A stretch of DNA of 64,000 nucleotides from Paraferrimonas haliotis. GTDB lineage: Bacteria; Pseudomonadota; Gammaproteobacteria; Enterobacterales; Shewanellaceae. Under the pieces are notes generated by a model that did not search any database, was not told the origin of the DNA, and saw only the letters and a list, made by a program, of their open reading frames with translations. The translations under genes were made by a program, and so were the position numbers. Positions 25,999 through 35,784 of this stretch are shown piece after piece. Location of the stretch: the NCBI RefSeq assembly GCF_002282895.1, contig NZ_NRRB01000009.1:1-64000 (forward strand), written 5' to 3'. How positions within the stretch are numbered: position 1 is the stretch's first letter; every line of letters begins with the position of its first letter.

Positions 25999-28020
25999 AT
26001 GGCCTTTGAGAAATTGTTAAGCCCGTTGGACTTAGGCCTTACTCAACTATCGAACCGAGTATTAATGGGCTCTATGCACACCGGTTTAGAAGAAGAGAAA
26101 AATGGCTTTGAGAAATTAGCGGCGTTTTATGAAGAACGGGCTAAAGGCGGTGTGGGTCTTATTGTAACCGGAGGCATTTCCCCAAACTTTCGTGGCCGAT
26201 TGGCACCCAACGGTTGCCAACTCAGTTTTCCTTGGCAAGTAAAAAAGCACAAGCAAGTAACCGCGGCGGTGCATAAATACGACACCAAGATTTGCATGCA
26301 AATACTGCACGCCGGCCGCTACGGTTATCACCCGTTTAACCAAGCACCAAGTAAAATTAAAGCGCCAATAAACCCTTTCACACCGTCCGCTATGTCCGAT
26401 CGTCAAGTTAAAGCGACCATTAAGGATTACGCTAACAGCTCGGCGCTATCGAAAAAAGCGGGCTATGATGGCGTTGAAATCATGGGCTCAGAAGGGTATT
26501 TAATTAATCAATTCATTTGTGCTCGCACCAATAACCGTGCGGATGCTTGGGGCGGGAACTTCGAGAAACGCTGTCAGTTCCCTTTGAGCATCGTTAAAGC
26601 CATTCGCGAAAAAGTGGGCAAAGATTTTATTATTATCTTTCGTTTATCAATGCTGGACTTGGTTGATAAAGGCTCGAACTGGGACGAAGTGGTGCAATTG
26701 GCCAAATGGCTTGAGGCGGCTGGTGTTACCATCATTAATACCGGTATTGGCTGGCACGAAGCTCGAATTCCCACCATCGCCACCTCTGTACCGAGAGCCG
26801 CGTTCAGTTGGGTAACCGAGCGCCTAAAAGGCGAGGTGTCGGTGCCGTTAGTGGCCACCAATCGCATTAATACGCCCGAGGTTGCAGAGCAAGTCATTGC
26901 CTCGGGGCAAGCGGACATGGTGTCCATGGCGCGACCGTTTCTCGCCGATCCTGAATTTGTGAACAAGGCCCAAGCTGATCAAAGCCAGCTGATTAATACC
27001 TGCATTGGTTGTAATCAGGCGTGTTTGGATCATGTCTTTTCGCAAAAGCGCAGCACTTGTCTTGTGAATCCGCGAGCGTGCTATGAAACTGAAATTAATT
27101 TTGTAAAAAGCGACACTCCGAAACGCTTAGCGGTTATGGGGGCGGGGCCTGCGGGCATGGCCTTTAGCTTATACGCCAGAGAGCGAGGCCATGAAGTGGT
27201 CTTGTTTGAAGCTAAAGCGGAAGTGGGAGGGCAGTTTAACCTCGCTCGAAAAATCCCTGGAAAAGAAGAGTTTGACGAAACTATTCGCTACTTTACCGAG
27301 CAAATTAAGGCTACTGGTGTTGAATTGCGACTCAATACAGCGCTCACGCCAGAGGTGCTGGCTCAGGAGACGTTTGACGAAATCATTATGGCGACCGGGG
27401 TGTTGCCTCGCAAAGTTGAGGTTGAGGGTTTTGATAGCGATAAAGTATATAGCTATCAACAAGTATTGCAGGGCGAGGCGGAGCTTGGTGATCGCATTGC
27501 GCTCATTGGTGCCGGTGGTATTGGGTTCGATATGGCTCATTTCTTGTGTGAACAAGGGCAGTCATCCTCGCTCAATCTAGAGCGGTGGCGCAAACAATGG
27601 GGCATAGACGCTACCATTAGCGAGCGTGGCGGGCTAATTGAGCCAGAGCCAGCACCCCACGGGCAAAGACAAGTTCACTTATTGCAACGTAAAACCAGCA
27701 AGCCGGGTAAAGGCTTAGGAAAAACCACAGGTTGGATTCATCGCAGTGTCGTAAAACAACATGGTGTTAAGGCGCACGTTGGGGTCAGCTACCATAAGTT
27801 TGACGATAACGGTTTGCATATATCCATCGACGGTACAGAGCAATTGCTAGAAGTCGACAATGTGGTGCTGTGTGCAGGTCAAGAGTCCAATCGAGACTTG
27901 CAACAGGCTATGGAACAAACGGGCCTACCCGTGCATTTAATTGGTGGGGTTGATGTGGCGGCAGAAGTGGATGCTAAGCGCGCTATCCGACAAGCTGCGA
28001 CGCTTGCGATGACGATATAA
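25999..28020 (+). CDS. fadH: 2,4-dienoyl-CoA reductase
   Basis: A 673-residue NADPH-dependent flavoenzyme needed for beta-oxidation of unsaturated fatty acids. An FMN TIM barrel (about 1-350) begins with LSNRVLMGSMHTGLE and has the catalytic Tyr region MGSEGYLINQF. A 4Fe-4S cluster follows (CIGCNQAC plus a later Cys in STCLVNP), then FAD and NADPH domains (VMGAGPAGMAF and ALIGAGGIGFD). Length matches E. coli FadH (672). TTG 25984 is open in frame, but AGAGGAAG precedes the ATG at 25999. A FadR-like operator lies upstream. Confidence 0.96.
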   Translation: MAFEKLLSPLDLGLTQLSNRVLMGSMHTGLEEEKNGFEKLAAFYEERAKGGVGLIVTGGISPNFRGRLAPNGCQLSFPWQVKKHKQVTAAVHKYDTKICMQILHAGRYGYHPFNQAPSKIKAPINPFTPSAMSDRQVKATIKDYANSSALSKKAGYDGVEIMGSEGYLINQFICARTNNRADAWGGNFEKRCQFPLSIVKAIREKVGKDFIIIFRLSMLDLVDKGSNWDEVVQLAKWLEAAGVTIINTGIGWHEARIPTIATSVPRAAFSWVTERLKGEVSVPLVATNRINTPEVAEQVIASGQADMVSMARPFLADPEFVNKAQADQSQLINTCIGCNQACLDHVFSQKRSTCLVNPRACYETEINFVKSDTPKRLAVMGAGPAGMAFSLYARERGHEVVLFEAKAEVGGQFNLARKIPGKEEFDETIRYFTEQIKATGVELRLNTALTPEVLAQETFDEIIMATGVLPRKVEVEGFDSDKVYSYQQVLQGEAELGDRIALIGAGGIGFDMAHFLCEQGQSSSLNLERWRKQWGIDATISERGGLIEPEPAPHGQRQVHLLQRKTSKPGKGLGKTTGWIHRSVVKQHGVKAHVGVSYHKFDDNGLHISIDGTEQLLEVDNVVLCAGQESNRDLQQAMEQTGLPVHLIGGVDVAAEVDAKRAIRQAATLAMTI

Positions 28021-28056
28021 ATTAAAACTTAGTTACAAAGCCGTTTTGGCAAAACG

Positions 28057-28091
28057 AGCCTAGCTTGATTATGGTTAAGCTAGGCTTTTTT
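28057..28091 (+). terminator. fadH terminator
   Basis: Ten-bp stem AGCCTAGCTT (28057-28066) with AAGCTAGGCT (28077-28086), followed by a T-run to 28091. It lies 15 bases before the next start codon. Confidence 0.88.
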
Positions 28092-28105
28092 GTGGAGACG
28101 TTTGC

Positions 28106-28681
28106 ATGGCACTTCCGATTGTTTGGTTAGGAGCTGGGTTGTTGGGAGCCGCGTTCGTAGCAGATTCGCAAGCTCAACGGCGACAGCTTGAACAACGACG
28201 CCGTTGGGATGAAAATCTTGATCGCAAGCAAACCGCGTTGACGTTGCCGTCAGAGTGGCATTCGGGACTGAGTCAGGTAGCGCCTGAGCCAGGCAGTTTG
28301 GTGGCTTGTCATGTCTATGGTGTGGTGGAGCATACCGGAATTTGGCTCGGAGAAGGGCATATTGCCGAGTTACACGGCAGTGGCCTCATTCGAGGCGTTA
28401 GCGAACAGCGCTTTTTAAGTCAACGCAGCGGTAAGCGCATTTTTGTGTGCTGTAATCGCTATCATCAACCCATCCGACTGAGCGAGGATACGGTAACAAG
28501 AGCCAGTAGCACGCTGTATCAGGTGAAAGACTATCACTTGTTTGAAAATAACTGTCATCGTTACGTTTACTGGGCTTTAACCGGCGAAAACAGAAAAGTA
28601 CGAGATTTTAGCCAGCTCAACTGCCTGGTCAGTGCCAAAGCGAAACAACCGCTGTTTTGGGACCTATGCCAGCGCCCATAA
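28106..28681 (+). CDS. LRAT/NC-domain protein (NlpC/P60-like fold)
   Basis: A 191-residue protein. A short hydrophobic N-terminus (residues 1-20) is followed by an Arg-rich helix and then a LRAT-like domain. The His-containing stretch GVVEHTGIWLGEGHIAELHG and the Cys-containing NNCHRYVYWAL correspond to the catalytic His and Cys of the permuted papain-like LRAT family. Eukaryotic relatives are acyltransferases or phospholipases; bacterial roles are largely unknown. The gene stands alone between terminators at 28057 and 28685. Confidence 0.7.
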   Translation: MALPIVWLGAGLLGAAFVADSQAQRRQLEQRRRWDENLDRKQTALTLPSEWHSGLSQVAPEPGSLVACHVYGVVEHTGIWLGEGHIAELHGSGLIRGVSEQRFLSQRSGKRIFVCCNRYHQPIRLSEDTVTRASSTLYQVKDYHLFENNCHRYVYWALTGENRKVRDFSQLNCLVSAKAKQPLFWDLCQRP

Positions 28682-28684
28682 AAA

Positions 28685-28707
28685 ATGCCGCGAACAAGTC
28701 GCGGCAT
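28685..28707 (-). terminator. terminator of the FabH-like gene
   Basis: Nine-bp stem ATGCCGCGA (28685-28693) with TCGCGGCAT (28699-28707). Read leftward it is followed by six T. Confidence 0.85.
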
Positions 28708-28721
28708 GGGTAGTTTAATGG

Positions 28722-29813
28722 CTACTTGGCCTCATCCGGCAAAGGATTAAGCTTGTAGTAATGAGCTACTGCCTTTTCAATCAATTCTAACGGCGTTTGC
28801 TCACAGGGTGACAACTGTGCGTCCGACTCGGCGATCGGTGTTACTCTATCGCCCCATTTAATCACGGTAGCCGCTGAGGTTAATCCAGCACCAAAGGCAC
28901 AGCTGAGCACATTTTGCCCGGGCTTGATGCGGCCTTGTTCCAGTGCGTCGCATATCGCGATAGGAATGGTGGCAGCCGACGTATTACCGTAGTTAGCAAT
29001 GTTTTTAAACGCCTTGCTTGGATCCACTTTCATTTTACCGATTAACGTATCAATGATGCGCTCATTGGCTTGATGAGGAATGACGAGGTCGATGTCATCT
29101 TGCGATAAGCCGAGTTTGGTCATGACCTGATGGCTTAAGCCGCCCATGCCGGCAATGGCTCGCTTGAAAATCTCTCGACCTTCAAACTGTAGATGGAAAT
29201 TTAACGATTCGGTGTCCATTTTGTCGATACCGGCACCGAAACTGGCTTTGAGAATTTCTCGCCCTGCGGGATCGTTATTTAATGCATAGGCTTGCACACC
29301 GGCATCGCTATCAGTGGCTTCAAATAGTGCCGCTCCAGCACCATCACCAAACAGTACGGCGGTTTCACGACGGGACCAATCAATATAGAAACTTAGCTTT
29401 TCAGCACCAATAACCAATACGTTTTTACATTGCCCGTTTTCGATTTGAGCGGTGGCCATGCCTAACCCAAACAAAAAGCCAGAGCAGGCCGCATTAATGT
29501 CAAAGGCCGGGCAATTGGCACCCACTTCCGCTTGCACAGTAGCGGCAATGTTTGGAATTAAGGTATCTGGAGAGCAGGTGGCTAGAATTATCATGTCTAA
29601 GTCAGCACCGCTCTTACCCGCGGCAGCTAACGCTTTTTTGGCCGCAACAACGGCCATCTCTGAGGTAGGTAAATGCGAGATGTGTCGTTGCTTGATGCCG
29701 GTACGAGAAAAAATCCACTCGTCGCTGGTAGGCATAAATGTGGCTAAGTCATCGTTGGTTAGCACAGAAGGTGGTACACACTTGCCCCAGCCAGTGATCA
29801 TTGCATTCGGCAT
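28722..29813 (-). CDS. beta-ketoacyl-ACP synthase III homologue (FabH-like)
   Basis: A 363-residue thiolase-fold condensing enzyme. The triad is Cys110 in NAACSGF, His in PHQANERI and Asn in NYGNTSAAT, as in FabH. The chain is about 45 residues longer than E. coli FabH (317), mainly from a C-terminal tail ending LNPLPDEAK. No other fatty acid synthesis genes are adjacent, so it is probably a second KAS III with a special acyl substrate rather than the housekeeping fabH. The gene is monocistronic with its own terminator. Confidence 0.85.
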   Translation of the reverse strand: MPNAMITGWGKCVPPSVLTNDDLATFMPTSDEWIFSRTGIKQRHISHLPTSEMAVVAAKKALAAAGKSGADLDMIILATCSPDTLIPNIAATVQAEVGANCPAFDINAACSGFLFGLGMATAQIENGQCKNVLVIGAEKLSFYIDWSRRETAVLFGDGAGAALFEATDSDAGVQAYALNNDPAGREILKASFGAGIDKMDTESLNFHLQFEGREIFKRAIAGMGGLSHQVMTKLGLSQDDIDLVIPHQANERIIDTLIGKMKVDPSKAFKNIANYGNTSAATIPIAICDALEQGRIKPGQNVLSCAFGAGLTSAATVIKWGDRVTPIAESDAQLSPCEQTPLELIEKAVAHYYKLNPLPDEAK

Positions 29814-29929
29814 AATAAAAATTCTCTACAGGTTCGCCTTAAGACGTCACGAATTGGTCTTCTTTTAGAGTAGACCATGGCGTCAGATAATTGATCCTCG
29901 TAGCGTACCGCTAATTGCCCCATAAGAAA

Positions 29930-29953
29930 AGGGTTGAGTAAATACTCAACCCT
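29930..29953 (-). terminator. hpd terminator
   Basis: Perfect inverted repeat AGGGTTGAGTA (29930-29940) with TACTCAACCCT (29943-29953). Read leftward it continues into TTTTCTT. Confidence 0.75.
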
Positions 29954-30001
29954 CTAAAGTTCACAGCTTTGTAATAAAACTGTGCTAGTTAACCCAGTTG
30001 A

Positions 30002-31033
30002 CTACAAAACACCGCGACGTTGTTGATCCAGCTCGATGCTCTCAAACAGTGCCTGGAAGTTACCTTCACCGAATCCGAGATTATTTTTACGTTGGATAAT
30101 TTCGATAAAAATAGGACCGAACAAATTACGTGTGAAAATTTGTAATAAATAACCGGAATCATCGCCATCCACTAACACCTGATGGTGTTTGATGCGTTTT
30201 GGATCTTCAGTGATACCAGGAACCCGATCGAACACTTCTTCGTAATAGCTGTCAATAATGTCTAAGGTTTTAATGGCTGTGCCTTCCATTGCATCAAGCG
30301 AATCCAAAATATCGCGGGATCGGAAAGCCAGGTGTTGCACACCGGGCCCTTTATATTCTTGTAAATACTCGTCAATCTGATTTTTATCGTCGTCTTTGCC
30401 TTCGTTAATTGGGATGCAAAAACTGCCATCCGGTGAACGCAGTGCGTAAGACTGAAGGCCGGTTTTAGCGCCATTAATGTCGAAATAACGCACTTCAGTG
30501 AAACCAAAGATGTTCTTATAAAAATCAGCCCAATGTGCCATGGTGCCTTTGTAGACGTTATTGGTAAGGTGATCCACTTCCATGAATCCTTTTTCTTGAA
30601 CTAACAAAGGTTCCGCTAAGGCGTCAAACTCATTTTTCAGCATTTGCGTGCTTGGCTCAATAAAGTAAATCAGGCTATCACCAATGCCGTAAATGGCTGG
30701 GTAGGGCAGATCCGTTTGGGTTGGATCAGCGGCTTTTGCACCGCGACGTACCGCTTCGTTAAAGGCGAATTCGGCATTCTCAACGCGCCAACCCATGGAG
30801 CAAATGCTTGGACCGTGGTCTTTTGCAAACTGCAATCCAAAGCCATCGTGCTTGCGGTTTAAGAGAAAGTGAATGTCGTTTTGGTTGTAATAAAAGATGT
30901 CACTGCCTTTGGCTTTGTGAGTCATTGAAAAACCAAAATCGATAAAGGTTTGGTGCATAAAATCGGAATCTGGGCTGGCAAATTCGGTGAATTCGATTCC
31001 AAGTAAACCAACGGGGTTTTGAGCATCTGCCAT
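30002..31033 (-). CDS. hpd: 4-hydroxyphenylpyruvate dioxygenase
   Basis: A 343-residue non-haem iron enzyme of tyrosine catabolism that makes homogentisate. The two-His one-Glu iron site is visible in EVDHLTNNV, GVQHLAFRS and IFIEIIQRKN. GFGEGNFQALFESIE is the usual C-terminal signature that gates the active site. Homogentisate 1,2-dioxygenase is not adjacent, so the rest of the pathway is either elsewhere or absent; without it homogentisate would be secreted as pyomelanin, which is inference. It is divergent from a LysR-family gene 115 bases away. Confidence 0.95.
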   Translation of the reverse strand: MADAQNPVGLLGIEFTEFASPDSDFMHQTFIDFGFSMTHKAKGSDIFYYNQNDIHFLLNRKHDGFGLQFAKDHGPSICSMGWRVENAEFAFNEAVRRGAKAADPTQTDLPYPAIYGIGDSLIYFIEPSTQMLKNEFDALAEPLLVQEKGFMEVDHLTNNVYKGTMAHWADFYKNIFGFTEVRYFDINGAKTGLQSYALRSPDGSFCIPINEGKDDDKNQIDEYLQEYKGPGVQHLAFRSRDILDSLDAMEGTAIKTLDIIDSYYEEVFDRVPGITEDPKRIKHHQVLVDGDDSGYLLQIFTRNLFGPIFIEIIQRKNNLGFGEGNFQALFESIELDQQRRGVL

Positions 31034-31148
31034 GGGTTATATCCTACATGTTTGTATAATTATTTGATCTGGATCTAATTTAGGATGGCTTTCGAACAAA
31101 TTAAAGAATAAACTTTAGCTCATCTTAATCGAATATTTAGATGGTGTT

Positions 31149-32045
31149 ATGCGTCTCGATCTGGAAGCCTTTGTCGTATTACAGGTATTAGTAGAAGAAG
31201 GGAGCTTTGCTAAAGCGGCGGAACGTCTGCATAAGGCGCAGTCTGCGGTAAGCTACCAAGTTAAAAAACTGGAGAGCCAGCTCAATCTAGTGTTGTTTGA
31301 TCGCAGCCATTACCGGGCGGTGCTGACTGAGCAAGGGCAGGCGGTTCTTGCGGAGGGGCAACGGTTATTGCAACAAGCCAAGCACATTGAAGAAATGGCG
31401 TTTCGCTTTAGCCAAGGTTGGGAAGCTAATTTAGAGGTTATTATTGACGGTGCGCTGCCTACAGCTCCAGTAATGAGGGCCATTAAAGTACTTTCAGAGC
31501 AACAGTTAACCACTCGTGTTCAACTAAAAATGGAGTTTTTGTCAGGAGTTCAGCAACGTTTTGAACAAGCGAATGCTGATCTTATGTTGGTGTTGGATTA
31601 TCAACCACACCCAGATTATCAAACTTTATCGTTACCCGAAATTACCAGCCTATTAGTGGCCAGTCGTCAGCACCCGTTGGCCAACCAATCCAACTTAACA
31701 TTAAGCGACTTACAACGTCACCTTGAGCTCACTATTCTCGACAGTGCCAAGGGCGGTGACGCCAGAGTAGACCCTCTCCAGTTTGACTCAGAACGGGTGT
31801 TTTACTTGTCTGGGTTTGACGACAAAAAGCGAGCACTGGTAATGGGGCTCGGCTATGGCTGGCTGCCCTTATATTTGATTGAGGACGAATTAGCAGACGG
31901 CAGTTTAGTAAAGTTAGATTATGCCAGCAGGTCAAGTTATGCATTTACTCCCAAATTGGTTCAAAACCCAAACAAACCGCTAGGGAAAGCCGGTCAATTG
32001 TTGCGACAATTGTTGTTAGATGAATTTACTGCGAGCTTGAGTTAA
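31149..32045 (+). CDS. LysR-family transcriptional regulator
   Basis: A 298-residue regulator. The winged helix-turn-helix covers about residues 1-60 (EEGSFAKAAERLHKAQSAVSYQVKKLE), and a substrate-binding domain follows from about residue 90. The divergent position to hpd with a short shared promoter is the classic LysR arrangement, so control of hpd is a reasonable inference. The last 20 bases overlap the end of the convergent MFS gene. Confidence 0.85.
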   Translation: MRLDLEAFVVLQVLVEEGSFAKAAERLHKAQSAVSYQVKKLESQLNLVLFDRSHYRAVLTEQGQAVLAEGQRLLQQAKHIEEMAFRFSQGWEANLEVIIDGALPTAPVMRAIKVLSEQQLTTRVQLKMEFLSGVQQRFEQANADLMLVLDYQPHPDYQTLSLPEITSLLVASRQHPLANQSNLTLSDLQRHLELTILDSAKGGDARVDPLQFDSERVFYLSGFDDKKRALVMGLGYGWLPLYLIEDELADGSLVKLDYASRSSYAFTPKLVQNPNKPLGKAGQLLRQLLLDEFTASLS

Positions 32046-33348
32046 CGCCTTCATTTGCTATGGTTTGACGGCGTTTAATGGAGGCAAAACACCAAAGTAA
32101 CACCACTAAGTTAATGATGGCCGTCATGCCTAAAAGAACCGGGGTCGCCAAGCCTAATACCCCCAGTACAACCATTGCAATGACGGCGGACATCACCATA
32201 AACAAGGCATTAAAGACGTTATTACAGCCAATAATTTGAGCGCGTAAATGCACGGGCGAGTGATGTTGCAGCATGGCTTGCAGCGGCACCACAAACAAGC
32301 CCGCAAAAAATGCTAACGCGGTTAAATCGATAATTAGGTTGAGTTGCGGCCATTGGCTTAAGGTGTCGAGCATAGATAAGGTTGGTGACTTTGCAAGCGC
32401 AGGCATAGTGGAGAGTACTCTTACGGCATCCATAAGGATGATGCTAATGGCCACGCCGCTTGGCAACACCAGTTTTGGTGTAATCGCACCGTTTAGCAAC
32501 CAATGACAACACAGCGAGCCTAACGCTATGCCCACTACAAAGCTTGCCAGCAATACGCTGACCCACTGAGGATGCTCGCTCACGTACTGCTGCGAAATGA
32601 CGGGAATTTGGGTCAATATCGTTGCGCCGATAAACCAAAACCAACTGATGGCAATGATGGCCAAGGTAATGGACGGGTTCGTTTTGGCTAGGGCTATGTT
32701 GGTTTTAAAGGCTCGAATAGGATGAAATTGCAACCTGTGCTGAGGGTGGTCTGCTTGAGCATAAGGTATAAAAAAGCTGGCCATAAGCCCAAACAATGCA
32801 AACACCACTAACGATAGGCTGATCCAAAAAACAACCTGATTTGCACCAAAGATGATGGCCGCTAAAATCGTGCCCCCCAAAATAGCGACAAAGGTACCCA
32901 TTTCTACCAGCGCATTTCCAGCGAGTAATTCACTGGGCTTAAGTTGTTGGGGCAGTATCGAGAATTTAACCGGACCAAAAAACGCTGATTGACTGCCCAT
33001 CAGAAATAACAACAGCAATAACGCCCAAAGGTTTTGCTGGTGAAACGCCCAGCAGGCTGCGATTGCGATGACCAATTCGGTTACTTTTAACAATTGAATT
33101 AGACGATGCTTTGGGTATTTGTCGGCCACTTGACCGGCCAAGGCCGAGAAAAAGAAAAAGGGCAGGATAAACAAACCCGCTGCGAGGTTGTTAAGCAGCG
33201 CCGATTTTTGAGGGTTGTTGGCCAAGGTAAAGGCTATAAATAGCAACAGCGCATTCTTAAATATATTGTCGTTGAATGCGCCTAAAGCTTGAGTGACAAA
33301 AAAAGGCAGAAAGCGTTGCTGCTTTAGCAAAGAAAATTGGTTGTTCAC
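32026..33348 (-). CDS. MFS transporter, LplT-like
   Basis: A 440-residue inner membrane protein with about 12 hydrophobic segments. The N-terminus (RFLPFFVTQALGAFNDNIFKNALLLFI) and PVKFSILPQQLKPSELLAGNALVEMGTF strongly resemble LplT and the transporter domain of bacterial lysophospholipid recyclers. In E. coli LplT flips lysophospholipids inward for Aas to reacylate; no Aas gene is seen here. It begins 15 bases after ilvH on the same strand and may be carried on the ilvIH transcript. Confidence 0.82.
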   Translation of the reverse strand: MNNQFSLLKQQRFLPFFVTQALGAFNDNIFKNALLLFIAFTLANNPQKSALLNNLAAGLFILPFFFFSALAGQVADKYPKHRLIQLLKVTELVIAIAACWAFHQQNLWALLLLLFLMGSQSAFFGPVKFSILPQQLKPSELLAGNALVEMGTFVAILGGTILAAIIFGANQVVFWISLSLVVFALFGLMASFFIPYAQADHPQHRLQFHPIRAFKTNIALAKTNPSITLAIIAISWFWFIGATILTQIPVISQQYVSEHPQWVSVLLASFVVGIALGSLCCHWLLNGAITPKLVLPSGVAISIILMDAVRVLSTMPALAKSPTLSMLDTLSQWPQLNLIIDLTALAFFAGLFVVPLQAMLQHHSPVHLRAQIIGCNNVFNALFMVMSAVIAMVVLGVLGLATPVLLGMTAIINLVVLLWCFASIKRRQTIANEGVNSSSQ

Positions 33349-33363
33349 GCCAGCCCTTAACCT

Positions 33364-33861
33364 TTATGCTCGTAACGAGCGTTCACCCCGACATAGCCCT
33401 ACAATACCACTTCTAGAGACTTCTACAACATCGCAAACACCGGTTATCGCTTGAATAAAAGCGTCGAGCTTACGGGTTCTGCCGGCCAATTGAACCGTAT
33501 ATAGCTGGGTGGTGGTATCTACTATTTGTCCGCGATAAATATCGGTTAAGCGTTGTACTTCATCTTTTAAACTGGCGGTGTTCGCTTTCACTTTAATTAA
33601 GGCAATTTCCCGCTCAATGTGTTCGGTCTCGGTAATGTCCATCACTTTGAGAACGTCAATGAGCTTGTTCAGCTGCTTATCAATTTGCTCCAACGCTTGT
33701 TCGTCGACGTTCGTGGTAATGTTTAGGCGCGATAGGGTTGGATCTTCAGTGGCACTCACGCTCAAGGATTCAATATTGTAGCCCCGTTGCGAGAACAAGC
33801 CGATAACCCGAGATAGCGCGCCGGGTTGGTTTTCCATTAATAGTGAGACAATTCGTTTCAT
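33364..33861 (-). CDS. ilvH: acetolactate synthase III small (regulatory) subunit
   Basis: A 165-residue regulatory subunit with an N-terminal ACT domain (SLLMENQPGALSRVIGLFSQRGYNIESL) and a C-terminal half containing DIYRGQIVDTT and EVSRSGIVGL. It aligns along its whole length with E. coli IlvH (163) and confers valine feedback on the large subunit. Its start overlaps the ilvI stop by one base, so the two are translationally coupled. Confidence 0.95.
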   Translation of the reverse strand: MKRIVSLLMENQPGALSRVIGLFSQRGYNIESLSVSATEDPTLSRLNITTNVDEQALEQIDKQLNKLIDVLKVMDITETEHIEREIALIKVKANTASLKDEVQRLTDIYRGQIVDTTTQLYTVQLAGRTRKLDAFIQAITGVCDVVEVSRSGIVGLCRGERSLRA

Positions 33862-35579
33862 TAGGTACGCTCCGTTTTACTTAACCACATGTCGTTCATG
33901 GAACCACCACGGATTTGCATAGGGTAGACGTGTTCCGACTCGTCAACGCTGATGTCAACAAACACGAGTTTGTCTTTTATGGCGAGCGCCTTGGTCAAAC
34001 CGGCTTCTAATTCGTCTGGTGTATTAATGTTGATACCAACATGGCCGTATGCTTCAGCAATTTTGACAAAGTTAGGCACCGAATCCATGTAACTTTGGCT
34101 GTGTCTTCCTTGATAAATCATGTCTTGCCATTGCTTCACCATACCAAGGAAGCGATTATTCAAATTGATAATGACCACCGGGGTGTCGTATTGCAAAGCG
34201 GTGGACAACTCTTGAATATTCATTTGAATGGAGCCGTCACCGGTTACGCACACCACGGTTTCATCTGGGAAGGCCATCTTTACTCCCATCGCCGCCGGCA
34301 AGCCAAACCCCATGGTGCCAAGACCACCGGAGTTAATCCAACGTCTGGGTTTGTCAAACGGATAATAAAGCGCCGCAAACATTTGGTGTTGCCCCACATC
34401 AGAAGCAACATAAGCATCCCCGTTAGTCAGTTTGTGCAGTTGCTGAATAACCGCCTGCGGTTTGATGCGATCGCCACTGCTGTCATACGCGAGGCTGTCG
34501 CGTTTACGCCATTGCTCGATCTTACTCCACCATTGCGTTATGGCTTGTTCATCGTTGCTGCCGCCATTTTCAATGAGCTGCTCTAGCATGCTTGAAAGTA
34601 CGTTTCGGGCACAGCCAACAATTGGAATATCCGCGTTGACGGTTTTCGATATGGAAGAGGGATCAACGTCGATGTGCAAAATGGTGGCATTAGGGCAATA
34701 CTTTTCAAGGTTATTGGTGGTCCGGTCATCGAAACGAACGCCAATACCAAAGATTAAATCCGCGTTGTGCATGGCCAAGTTTGCTTCATAGGTGCCGTGC
34801 ATGCCTAGCATGCCCAAGTTTTGTTGGTGTGTGCCGGGAAAAGCGCCCAACCCCATTAAGGTGTTGACCACCGGCACATTCAACAGCTCTGCGAGTTTAA
34901 TTAGCGGCTCTGAAGCTTCGCCCATAATAGCGCCGCCGCCCACGTAAAGTACCGGTTGCTTGGCGTCCAGCAAGGCTGAGAGACCCCGTTTAATTTGGCC
35001 CTTATGGCCTTGCAAGGTGGGGTTGTAGCTGCGCAGTTTTATCGATTGTGGGTATTCATAGTTAAAACGATTGGCTGGATTGAGCATGTCTTTTGGCAAA
35101 TCCACCACCACAGGGCCCGGGCGACCGGAGCTGGCCAAGTAAAATGCTTTTTTTAGAATCTGAGGAATTTGTTCAGAGTCTTTTACCAAAAAACTGTGTT
35201 TGACAACGGGGCGACTGATGCCCACCATATCGCATTCTTGAAAAGCGTCATTTCCAATGAGGTTCGATGGAACCTGCCCTGATAACACCACTAACGGAAT
35301 GGAATCCATGTAAGCGGTGGCAATGCCTGTTATGGCATTGGTGGCGCCGGGGCCCGAGGTTACCAAAACAACACCCACTTCGCCGGTAGCTCTAGCGTAG
35401 CCATCGGCCATGTGCACCGCCGCTTGTTCGTGGCGCACCAGAATATGGTCAATCTCACTTTTTTGATGCAGAGCATCGTAAATATCCAGCACAGAGCCGC
35501 CGGGATAACCAAATAGGGTTTTCACCCCTTCATCAATGAGTGAGCGTACTACCATTTCGGCACCGGAAAGTTGTTCCAT
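33861..35579 (-). CDS. ilvI: acetolactate synthase III large (catalytic) subunit
   Basis: A 572-residue thiamine diphosphate enzyme, first common step of valine, leucine and isoleucine synthesis. Motifs are [16 protein letters not shown] with [18 protein letters not shown] (catalytic Glu), and the ThDP motif GDGSIQMN ending [14 protein letters not shown]. Length agrees with E. coli IlvI (574). A 205-base gap upstream holds its promoter; I found no convincing branched-chain leader peptide there. Confidence 0.96.
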   Translation of the reverse strand: MEQLSGAEMVVRSLIDEGVKTLFGYPGGSVLDIYDALHQKSEIDHILVRHEQAAVHMADGYARATGEVGVVLVTSGPGATNAITGIATAYMDSIPLVVLSGQVPSNLIGNDAFQECDMVGISRPVVKHSFLVKDSEQIPQILKKAFYLASSGRPGPVVVDLPKDMLNPANRFNYEYPQSIKLRSYNPTLQGHKGQIKRGLSALLDAKQPVLYVGGGAIMGEASEPLIKLAELLNVPVVNTLMGLGAFPGTHQQNLGMLGMHGTYEANLAMHNADLIFGIGVRFDDRTTNNLEKYCPNATILHIDVDPSSISKTVNADIPIVGCARNVLSSMLEQLIENGGSNDEQAITQWWSKIEQWRKRDSLAYDSSGDRIKPQAVIQQLHKLTNGDAYVASDVGQHQMFAALYYPFDKPRRWINSGGLGTMGFGLPAAMGVKMAFPDETVVCVTGDGSIQMNIQELSTALQYDTPVVIINLNNRFLGMVKQWQDMIYQGRHSQSYMDSVPNFVKIAEAYGHVGININTPDELEAGLTKALAIKDKLVFVDISVDESEHVYPMQIRGGSMNDMWLSKTERT

Positions 35580-35784
35580 GGTCTGCTACCTTCTACTGCT
35601 TGCTTTTATTGGATAAGTGAGTCGATGTTATTTTTAGCTCTTGTTTCATCATAAGGAAAAAACAACATTTATCGAGCATATTTTCGACTAAGTTGAAGAT
35701 TTTTAGTTATAAAAGAAAGGCTTTTGATATAAGCGAGCGTGAAAAGGACTTAACACAGCACTTTGTCTTTGAATAAAGGGGGTG

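Noticed and set aside
26116-27580. Antisense and alternate-frame ORFs inside fadH (up to 130 codons)
   Set aside because: Shadows of a long, well conserved reading frame.
33578-34586. Plus-strand ORFs antisense to ilvH and ilvI (up to 181 codons)
   Set aside because: Complete overlap with highly conserved genes, no start signals, no recognisable domains.
35580-35680. Possible 19-codon leader peptide before ilvI (minus strand)
   Set aside because: It has no run of Ile, Leu or Val codons, no Shine-Dalgarno sequence and no terminator/antiterminator pair, so attenuation is not supported.
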